From assembly GCF_001679045.1 (NCBI RefSeq), contig NZ_LYCK01000014.1:1-64000 (forward strand): a DNA stretch of 64,000 nt, written 5' to 3'. The stretch is from Haemophilus haemolyticus. Lineage in GTDB: Bacteria > Pseudomonadota > Gammaproteobacteria > Enterobacterales > Pasteurellaceae. The notes below the pieces were generated by a model. It did no database searches and was not told the DNA's origin. It saw nothing but the letters and a program-made list of their open reading frames with translations. This document shows, piece after piece, positions 57,296-64,000 of this stretch. A program made the translations under genes and the position numbers. The number at the start of each line of letters is the position of its first letter. Within the stretch, counting starts at the first letter, position 1.

Positions 57296-57977
57296 GACAA
57301 TACAAAAAGGCATTATTACGCTGACCATTCTGATTTTTATTTCGGGATTATTAACCGCGCTCTTATTGTTAGATGACAGCCATTTAAGTTTTTTTCGTGC
57401 GCAACAAAATCAACGAAAACACTATGTGGAAAGAACATTACAACTGCAAAAAATGACAGAGGAGAAAAAACAAACTGCCTGCCTTGATTTACCGTTAAAT
57501 AATAATGAAAGTGTAAAGCAAATCAGCATCACGCTTGATGGTGCCACCGATGCAATTCAATATTTTCTTTGGTGTGAAAGAATGAGTCTATTTAAAAAAT
57601 CGCCTACACGAGGCGATAATCAAGGTGCATTGAAAGATTTTATTCACACAGAAAAACTCACGGATTTTAGATCGCACTTTCCTTCCCCGCCCAAGATTTT
57701 AAACGCGAATAAAACACCTAAACTTTATTGGTTTTCAGATTCACAAGCGGAAATTGAAATTAATGGTACCGTGTCTGCCGTATTAATTGCAGAGGGCGAT
57801 TTAAAACTAACAGGCAAAGGACGGATTAGTGGCGCGGTGATCACCAACGGAAATTTAACTTTAGATGGGGTAACGTTGGCCTATGGAAAACCTGTCGTAA
57901 CAACCTTAGTGCAACAATATAGCCAGTGGCAGTTGGCAGAAAAAAGCTGGAGTGATTTTAATGTTCCAGATGAATAA
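57294..57977 (+). CDS. comP: competence pilin-like protein ComP
   Basis: 227 aa. N terminus MTIQKG/IITLTILIFISGLLTALLLL looks like a prepilin with cleavage after Gly6; mature position 5 is Thr-like rather than Glu. The C-terminal part (AEIEINGTVSAVLIAEGDLKLTGKGRISGAVITNGNLTLDG) has a repeated turn pattern suggestive of a small beta-helix or PilX-like domain. Third gene of comNOPQ; the start is 29 nt after the comO stop because of the tandem repeat. Corresponds to HI0940 as I recall. Confidence 0.86.
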   Translation: MTIQKGIITLTILIFISGLLTALLLLDDSHLSFFRAQQNQRKHYVERTLQLQKMTEEKKQTACLDLPLNNNESVKQISITLDGATDAIQYFLWCERMSLFKKSPTRGDNQGALKDFIHTEKLTDFRSHFPSPPKILNANKTPKLYWFSDSQAEIEINGTVSAVLIAEGDLKLTGKGRISGAVITNGNLTLDGVTLAYGKPVVTTLVQQYSQWQLAEKSWSDFNVPDE

Positions 57978-58257
57978 AGGCATGTCGCTCACTACCCTAT
58001 TATTTTCTTTAGCTTTATTTAGCCTTTTATTTATTGCTTTCAATCAATGGACGGCAAGCCAGCGAAAAAGTGCGGTGAAAACTTATCAAGATTTTCAGGC
58101 GATACAGATTGCGGAGAATCAAGCTCAACGCCAATTTTTAGGACTAGCTTGTGAACAATTAATACAACAAAATAGCTTAACTTTTCGCGTTCAATGTGAA
58201 AACAAACGCGTCATTGTGCGTTATCCAATGGGTGAAATTTCGATAAAAACTAAGTAG
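57961..58257 (+). CDS. comQ: competence pilin-like protein ComQ
   Basis: 98 aa from the ATG at 57961, which has GGAG upstream in comP; the ATG at 57970 is a possible alternative. Short minor pseudopilin, N terminus [27 protein letters not shown]. Mature position 5 is Thr. Overlaps the comP end by 17 bases. Last of the four-gene competence operon. Confidence 0.84.
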   Translation: MFQMNKGMSLTTLLFSLALFSLLFIAFNQWTASQRKSAVKTYQDFQAIQIAENQAQRQFLGLACEQLIQQNSLTFRVQCENKRVIVRYPMGEISIKTK

Positions 58258-58303
58258 AATGGCATTGTCTTTTTCTAGATTAAATCATCAAAAGGTCGCC
58301 ATT

Positions 58304-61300
58304 GTGTTCATTGTTTATTATTCCAATCAACTCGAAAAACAAAAAGAAATTCTTTCGTCCTTATTCAAATCTTTACCGCCTGAAGATCCTTTTCAGCAAG
58401 ATATTATCTTGGTGCAAAGCCCGGGTATGGCGCAATGGCTGCAAATTGAATTAGCGAAAGAAACAGGCATTTCAGCGAACCTCAAATTTCCTATGCCAGC
58501 AAGTTTTATTTGGCAACTTTATGCTCAAAATTTACCCGCGACGGCATTAGAAAACCCTTTTGATAAAGATTCAATGACATGGCGTTTAATGCGCTTAATC
58601 CCGACTTTTCTAGAGAAAAAAAGTTTTTCACCTTTACGCAATTATTTAGCATCCTCGCCTCATTCTGAACAATACAAACTTTATCAACTCAGCAGCAAAA
58701 TTGCCGATTTATTTGACCAATATTTAGTTTATCGACCAGAATGGATTTTTGCTTGGGAAAAAGGCGAAGATGAACAAATTACTGCTCAAATACAAAAACA
58801 ACAACCTAACCTGAATAATACGTTGTTTGAGCAAATTCAAGGCAATACAAAATGGCAAGGTGAGTTATGGCGTGCATTGGTTGTCGATGTTAAATCAGAT
58901 GTGGGTGATGCCACACATCGAGCGGCTTTGCATAATCAATTCTTAGCCTTACTTGCTGATAAAAAAGCACCGAAAAAATTACCTTCACGCATATTTATTT
59001 TTGGTATTCCTGCGCTTCCAACTGCTTATCTCAATATTTTGCAAGCGATGTCATCAGAAGTGGATATTCATTTATTTTTTAATAATCCATGCCAAGAGTA
59101 TTGGGGAGATATTAGCGATTTACGCCTCGATTATTTGCGTTCTCGTCACCGTTATCAATTGGATAAACCAGATAAAAATCAACCGCTCTTTTCCGAGGAT
59201 CAACTTTCTCAACTAGAAAACGCTCAGTTTGATGTCACTTATCAAAAAGAAAACCTTCAAGTAGGTAATCCGTTACTGGCGGCTTGGGGAAAAATGGCGC
59301 GAGATTTTCTCTATACATTGGTGAGAGATGAAGAACATATTCCAACTTATCCTGTCAATGCTTATCAAGAAATTAAATCGAACAGTTTACTTGGACAATT
59401 GCAGTCTCAAATTCTGCATTTAGAAAATAAACCGTTAAATATCGCAAAAAATGACCGCGCTTTAACCCTACATTCTTGCCACAGTGCTATGCGGGAAGTA
59501 GAAGTATTGCACGATTATTTACTGGATTTATTCAATCAAGATCCTAACCTTACGCCAAAAGATGTGGTTGTTATGGTGGCAGATATAAACCAATACACAC
59601 CTTATATTCAGGCAGTTTTTGGACAAAAAAATGGAGATGCGCCACAAATTCCATTTTCACTTTCAGATAATAAACTTTCAGAAAGCGATGTGTTGGTCTC
59701 AAGTTACTTAGCCTTATTGCGCTTAAAAGAAAGCAATTTTAGTGCAGAAGATGTCTTAGCATTGTTGGATATTCCTGCGATGCGAGAACGATTTAATATT
59801 TCTCTTGCTGATTTGCCATTAGTGAGAGAATGGGTGGCAGATTCAGGGATTCGTTTCGGTTTGCAAAAAAATCAAGATAGCATCAATTTCAATTCTTGGC
59901 AGGCTGGATTAGAACGAATGATTTTAGGCTATGCGATGCGTGAAGAACACGGCATTTGGCAAGAAAGTCTGGGGTTAAACAGCAGCTATGGCTTAAAAGG
60001 TGAACTTGCTGGAAATTTATCTCACTTTTTCACCGCACTTTCCGCGCTGCATGAAACGCTGCAACAAGCGCATTCTATTGAAAAATGGCAAGAAATTTTA
60101 ACCGCACTTTTATCAGATTTCTTCTTGCAAAATGAAGACACAAGCGACACGATTTTCTATATTCAAGAGAAAATTAATGAATTAGCTGAGCATCTAAAAT
60201 CTCTCCATTTTACTGAAGAATTACAAGCAGATGTGATTGCCGATGTCATCACAATGAAATTAGAAGATTCACCAAATAGCCTCAAATTCCTTGCAGGAAA
60301 AGTAAACTTCTGCACCTTATTACCAATGCGTTCTGTACCATTCAAAGTGGTTTGTTTACTTGGAATGAATGATTCGGATTACCCAAGAACACAAACACCA
60401 AACAGTTTTGATTTAATGCAATATCACCATCAAAAAGGCGACCGTGTTCGCCGTGATGATGATCGCTATTTGTTCTTAGAAGCCTTATTGGCAGCACGTG
60501 ATTATTGCTATATCAGCTATGTTGGCCGTTCCATTACAGATAATCAACCGAAAGAACCTTCTGTATTGGTAAGCCAACTCTTAGATTATATTAATCAAGG
60601 GCAAAGCGAAAATACTCTTACGGTGATTGAGCATCCGATGACGGCATTTAGCCCAGATAATTTCAAATATAACGAGAAATTCACCCGCTCTTTTGCGACA
60701 AAATGGTTGCCAATAGCAAAATTTGACGCGAGTTCCAACAATTCAGAATTTGCCGTCACAATGACAGAAAACCCAGAAAAAATCGAAGAAATTGAACTGG
60801 ATCGTTTAGTCAGCTTTGTTGAAAACCCTGTGAAATTTTTCTTTGAAAAACAACTTGGTGTCTATTTCCGCGATGAAGATGATCGTATTGCCGACAGTGA
60901 AAACTTTACCTTAAGTGGGTTAGATAATTACGCGCTCAATAATGACTTAATCTACCTTGATGAACAAAATTTTGCTGATTATTTTAGACAAGCAGAAGTT
61001 AAAGGCGTGTTACCTCGAGCCGAATTTGGAAAGGTTTGTGCAGAAAATATTCGGAACAATGTTCTAGAATTTAAAAAGAAAATAGCAGATCTTGGCGAAG
61101 CCAAACATGCTTCCGTCGATTTCAATCTCTCCGTAGATTGGCGAAATGAAAATCAAGAAATTCGTCTATTTGGTTATATGGAGCCTTTATTTGGCGATGA
61201 TTCACAGGTGATTCAATGGCATTTTGCGAAATACAAAGATCGCTATTGTATCCGCCCTTGGATTTATTATTTGATTCAATGTGCCACACAAGAAAATGAG

Positions 61301-61675
61301 GTACCTCCAAAATTAATTACGCAAGATCAAGTGATCGAATTACCGCCTATTGAGCATGAAACTGCTATCGCTCAATTACAAACTTACGTAAAAGATTATT
61401 TACAAAGCCAAATAGAAATTCAATTGGTGCCAACCATAAGAAATATTAATGATTTTATTGTGGACGATGAAAGTGCGGTAGATTTTGACAATATTTCTAC
61501 AAAACTTCAGGAACTGGGGGAAGACAGCTACGGCGCTCAAGCAGAACCATATTGGTCACGCATATTGGCGCAAACCTCAAGATTTGAACAAACTGGAAAT
61601 ATCGAAAAATTATTAAAACAAACAAAAGATTGGTTTGGTTTGTTATTTGCACAAAAGAAAACGAGAAAGGCATAA
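58304..61675 (+). CDS. recC: exonuclease V (RecBCD) subunit RecC
   Basis: 1123 aa from the GTG at 58304, chosen because it gives the start FIVYYSNQLEKQ that aligns with E. coli RecC (MLRVYHSNRLD) and has AAGG upstream; an in-frame ATG at 58259 adds 15 residues with no homology. RecC holds RecB and RecD together and recognises Chi during double-strand break repair. Conserved blocks include ILVQSPGMAQWLQIEL, FPMPASFIWQLY, LHSCHSAMREVEVLHDYLL, LPMRSVPFKVVCLLGMNDSDYPR and RDDDRYLFLEALLAAR. Length matches E. coli (1122 aa). recB and recD are not in this window. Confidence 0.95.
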   Translation: MFIVYYSNQLEKQKEILSSLFKSLPPEDPFQQDIILVQSPGMAQWLQIELAKETGISANLKFPMPASFIWQLYAQNLPATALENPFDKDSMTWRLMRLIPTFLEKKSFSPLRNYLASSPHSEQYKLYQLSSKIADLFDQYLVYRPEWIFAWEKGEDEQITAQIQKQQPNLNNTLFEQIQGNTKWQGELWRALVVDVKSDVGDATHRAALHNQFLALLADKKAPKKLPSRIFIFGIPALPTAYLNILQAMSSEVDIHLFFNNPCQEYWGDISDLRLDYLRSRHRYQLDKPDKNQPLFSEDQLSQLENAQFDVTYQKENLQVGNPLLAAWGKMARDFLYTLVRDEEHIPTYPVNAYQEIKSNSLLGQLQSQILHLENKPLNIAKNDRALTLHSCHSAMREVEVLHDYLLDLFNQDPNLTPKDVVVMVADINQYTPYIQAVFGQKNGDAPQIPFSLSDNKLSESDVLVSSYLALLRLKESNFSAEDVLALLDIPAMRERFNISLADLPLVREWVADSGIRFGLQKNQDSINFNSWQAGLERMILGYAMREEHGIWQESLGLNSSYGLKGELAGNLSHFFTALSALHETLQQAHSIEKWQEILTALLSDFFLQNEDTSDTIFYIQEKINELAEHLKSLHFTEELQADVIADVITMKLEDSPNSLKFLAGKVNFCTLLPMRSVPFKVVCLLGMNDSDYPRTQTPNSFDLMQYHHQKGDRVRRDDDRYLFLEALLAARDYCYISYVGRSITDNQPKEPSVLVSQLLDYINQGQSENTLTVIEHPMTAFSPDNFKYNEKFTRSFATKWLPIAKFDASSNNSEFAVTMTENPEKIEEIELDRLVSFVENPVKFFFEKQLGVYFRDEDDRIADSENFTLSGLDNYALNNDLIYLDEQNFADYFRQAEVKGVLPRAEFGKVCAENIRNNVLEFKKKIADLGEAKHASVDFNLSVDWRNENQEIRLFGYMEPLFGDDSQVIQWHFAKYKDRYCIRPWIYYLIQCATQENEVPPKLITQDQVIELPPIEHETAIAQLQTYVKDYLQSQIEIQLVPTIRNINDFIVDDESAVDFDNISTKLQELGEDSYGAQAEPYWSRILAQTSRFEQTGNIEKLLKQTKDWFGLLFAQKKTRKA

Positions 61676-61737
61676 AGCTAATCGTCAAAGAACCGATTTT
61701 TTGCTAAGATAACGGCCTTTTTTACGGAGAATTGTCT

Positions 61738-62187
61738 ATGCGCTGTCCATTTTGTTTTACAGAAGAAACCAAGGTAATTGATAGCCGTTTGGTATCGGAT
61801 GGCTATCAGGTTCGCCGCCGTCGTGAGTGCGGTCATTGCCATGAGCGTTTTACTACCTTTGAAACAGCCGAATTAATCGTACCAAAAATTATTAAAACTG
61901 ACGGCACTCGAGAGCCGTTCAATGAAGATAAATTACGCAGTGGTATTCAGCACGCATTAGAAAAACGCCCTGTAAGTGCGGATGATGTTGAACAAGCAAT
62001 TAATCATATAATCTTTCAATTACGCGCGACGGGTGAACGTGAAGTACCAAGTAAACTGGTTGGAAAACTCGCGATGAATGAGTTAAAAAAACTCGATAAA
62101 GTAGCTTATATTCGTTTTGCATCAGTCTATTTGAGTTTTGATAATATTAATCAATTCACCAAAGAGATTGAGAGCTTAAAGGATTAA
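61738..62187 (+). CDS. nrdR: transcriptional repressor NrdR
   Basis: 149 aa from the ATG at 61738, eight bases after GGAG; a TTG two codons earlier is unlikely. Represses ribonucleotide reductase genes in response to dATP. The N-terminal zinc ribbon has C3, C6, C31 and C34 ([21 protein letters not shown]). An ATP-cone domain follows (about 49-139: [22 protein letters not shown]). Length equals E. coli NrdR. Only two bases separate it from ribD, so it is co-transcribed with it, as in E. coli. Confidence 0.96.
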   Translation: MRCPFCFTEETKVIDSRLVSDGYQVRRRRECGHCHERFTTFETAELIVPKIIKTDGTREPFNEDKLRSGIQHALEKRPVSADDVEQAINHIIFQLRATGEREVPSKLVGKLAMNELKKLDKVAYIRFASVYLSFDNINQFTKEIESLKD

Positions 62188-62189
62188 CC

Positions 62190-63308
62190 ATGAGCGAATT
62201 TTCCGCACAAGATCGCAAATTTATGCAACGCGCCTTGGATTTAGCCGCCAAAGGTCAATATACCACCACACCGAATCCATCGGTGGGATGCGTATTGGTA
62301 AAAAATGATGAAATTGTGGGGGAAGGCTTTCATTTTAAGGCAGGACAACCTCATGCCGAACGTGTTGCCTTAGCTCAAGCTGGCGAAAATGCCAAAGGTG
62401 CAACTGCTTACGTCACCTTAGAGCCCTGCTCTCATTATGGTCGCACACCGCCTTGTGCATTAGGATTAATCGAGGCTGGGGTAGTGAAAGTCATTGCTGC
62501 TATGCAAGATCCGAATCCTCAAGTCGCAGGGAAAGGTTTGAAAATGTTGTCTGATGCAGGCATCGAAAGTGCGGTGAATTTATTAAACGATCAAGCGGAA
62601 AAAATAAATAAAGGCTTTTTAAAACGAATGCGTCAAGGTATGCCTTTTGTTCAACTAAAACTCGCGATGAGTTTAGATGGACGAACAGCAATGGCAAGTG
62701 GAGAAAGTAAATGGATTACAGGCCCTGATGCTCGTTCGGACGTACAAAAAATGCGCGCAAAATCATCCGCACTTTTATCTACTTCTGCGACAGTACTTGC
62801 AGATGATCCAAGCCTTAATGTTCGTTGGGATGAATTCCCTGAAAATCTTCAAACAGAATATAAAAAAGAAGATCTTCGACAGCCTGTGCGAGTCATTTTA
62901 GATTCACAACATCGCATTCAGCCGACTCATAAACTTTTTTTAACTCATTCTCCCGTTTGGTTAGTTTCTAATGAACCGCGAGATTTAGCAGGCTTTCCTG
63001 ATTTCTGTGAACAAATTATTCTTCCAAAAGAAAATTTACTAAAAGAATTAATGCAAGAACTGGGAAAACGCCAAATCAATACCCTTTGGGTAGAAGCTGG
63101 AACAAATTTAGCGGGCAGTTTAATTGATGCGAAATTAGTCGATGAGTTGATTATTTACGTTGCGCCCAAATTACTTGGCGACAATGCTCGTGGTTTATGC
63201 CAATTACCGAATTTAACTAAACTTGCCGATGCACCATTATGGCAACTCAATGAATTAGAACAAATCGGTGACGATATAAAATTAACCTACACACCGAAAG
63301 GAATCTAA
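62190..63308 (+). CDS. ribD: bifunctional riboflavin biosynthesis deaminase/reductase
   Basis: 372 aa. The N-terminal zinc deaminase domain has H55-A-E57 and PCSHYGRTPPC (C80, C89); the C-terminal reductase domain uses NADPH (LKLAMSLDGRTAMASGESKWITG, then LWVEAGTNLAGSLID). It carries out steps 2 and 3 of riboflavin synthesis. Length fits E. coli RibD (367 aa). Its stop codon is adjacent to the degS start (TAAATG), so nrdR-ribD-degS may be one unit. Confidence 0.96.
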   Translation: MSEFSAQDRKFMQRALDLAAKGQYTTTPNPSVGCVLVKNDEIVGEGFHFKAGQPHAERVALAQAGENAKGATAYVTLEPCSHYGRTPPCALGLIEAGVVKVIAAMQDPNPQVAGKGLKMLSDAGIESAVNLLNDQAEKINKGFLKRMRQGMPFVQLKLAMSLDGRTAMASGESKWITGPDARSDVQKMRAKSSALLSTSATVLADDPSLNVRWDEFPENLQTEYKKEDLRQPVRVILDSQHRIQPTHKLFLTHSPVWLVSNEPRDLAGFPDFCEQIILPKENLLKELMQELGKRQINTLWVEAGTNLAGSLIDAKLVDELIIYVAPKLLGDNARGLCQLPNLTKLADAPLWQLNELEQIGDDIKLTYTPKGI

Positions 63309-64000
63309 ATGCTTAAAAAACTTTTCAATTCCGCACTTTGGGGCTTGGCTGCTGCGGGCGTGATTTTGTTTGCGGTTCCAAGACTGAATAACAGCAATAT
63401 CTTCACTTCAGACGATATTGTATCGTTCAAAAATGCAGTGCGTATTGCCTCTCCAGCAGTAGTGAATGTTTATAACCGCTCTTTTTCTTCAGCCAGCATT
63501 AATGATAACGATCAGCTACAAGTGAATAACTTAGGTTCTGGCGTGATTATGAGTAAAGATGGCTATATTCTGACGAATAAACACGTTATCCAAAATGCGG
63601 ATCAAATTGTAGTTGCGTTGCAAAACGGAAATATTTTTGAGGCTAGTCTTGTTGGTTCGGATAATCTCACTGATCTCGCTGTTCTCAAAATTCGTGCAAA
63701 TAATCTTTCAACTATTCCACAAAACTCATATCGTCAAGCTCACGTTGGTGATGTGGTATTAGCTATCGGTAATCCCTACAACTTAGGGCAAAGCGTATCA
63801 CAAGGTATTATTAGTGCAGTGGGACGTAATGCCGTAGGTGATTCTGTTGGCAGACAGAACTTTATCCAAACCGATGCTTCAATTAACCGCGGCAACTCAG
63901 GTGGCGCATTAATTAATTCTGCAGGGGAATTGGTTGGAATCAGCACCCTTAGTATTGGCAAAACCGCCAATGAAATCGCAGAAGGACTAAATTTTGCCAT
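63309..64000 (+). CDS. degS: site-1 serine protease DegS (N-terminal part, runs off the window)
   Basis: First 230 residues of a DegS-like periplasmic protease anchored by one N-terminal TM helix (LWGLAAAGVILFAVP). In the sigmaE pathway DegS senses misfolded outer membrane proteins and cuts RseA. The catalytic triad is complete in the visible part: H92 in ILTNKHVI, D122 in NLTDLAVL, S197 in NRGNSGGALIN. The C-terminal part, where the single PDZ domain is expected, lies outside the window. The start directly follows the ribD stop. Confidence 0.92.
   Translation, partial: MLKKLFNSALWGLAAAGVILFAVPRLNNSNIFTSDDIVSFKNAVRIASPAVVNVYNRSFSSASINDNDQLQVNNLGSGVIMSKDGYILTNKHVIQNADQIVVALQNGNIFEASLVGSDNLTDLAVLKIRANNLSTIPQNSYRQAHVGDVVLAIGNPYNLGQSVSQGIISAVGRNAVGDSVGRQNFIQTDASINRGNSGGALINSAGELVGISTLSIGKTANEIAEGLNFA

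Overview
The window is chromosomal DNA of a Haemophilus species, most likely of the H. influenzae / H. haemolyticus group. The evidence is the very frequent 9-mer AAGTGCGGT and its complement (the H. influenzae-type DNA uptake signal sequence, USS), AT-rich housekeeping genes that match known H. influenzae proteins, the complete sialic acid catabolic and TRAP transport locus (nagA-nagB-nanA-siaR-nanK-nanE / siaP-siaT-nanM), and the competence genes comNOPQ behind a perfect CRP-S core site. A NagE-type PTS permease and an AhpC/Prx-type peroxiredoxin are present; as I recall these are absent from H. influenzae Rd, so the species is left open.

Layout. 1-2.8 kb: tRNA-Arg-His-Pro operon, rlmL, initiator tRNA-Met. 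2.9-11.4 kb: cell wall and metal genes (mltA, tcdA, znuA, a DUF2301 membrane protein, mpl), a lipoprotein, metC, a peroxiredoxin and pgsA. 11.5-17.9 kb: tRNA-Gly-Leu-Lys operon, then the thrABC operon with a Thr/Ile-rich leader peptide and attenuator, then yggS. 17.9-30.5 kb: a methyltransferase, then the sialic acid locus with a divergent CRP/SiaR control region and a nearby PTS EIICB gene. 30.5-42.7 kb: an ICMT-family protein, hflKC, an Sfp-type phosphopantetheinyl transferase, dcuB, and the fatty acid/phospholipid cluster (yceD-rpmF-plsX-fabH-fabD-fabG-acpP) with plsX frameshifted, then psd and fklB. 42.8-47.6 kb: a flavoprotein and the nrfE / dsbE-like / nrfFG cytochrome c assembly operon. 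48.2-54.9 kb: a single 2238-residue trimeric autotransporter adhesin. 55-64 kb: suhB, comNOPQ, recC, nrdR, ribD and the start of degS.

How the parts work together. SiaPT imports sialic acid, NanM mutarotates it, NanA/NanK/NanE/NagA/NagB convert it to fructose-6-phosphate, and SiaR plus CRP control both arms. The added EIICB could feed GlcNAc-6-phosphate into the same NagA/NagB steps. The fab cluster, AcpP and the phosphopantetheinyl transferase form a lipid synthesis unit. The nrfEFG-like operon serves c-type cytochrome maturation. comNOPQ and recC fit natural transformation and recombination.

The most unusual structures are two inverted copies of a long-hairpin intergenic element between fabD and fabH whose stems differ by paired changes, a 15-bp tandem triplication at the comO/comP junction that has apparently separated a TAATG overlap, the plsX frameshift, short tandem repeats upstream of the adhesin, and an uptake sequence inside the thr leader peptide gene. 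I found no prophage, IS element or CRISPR array.
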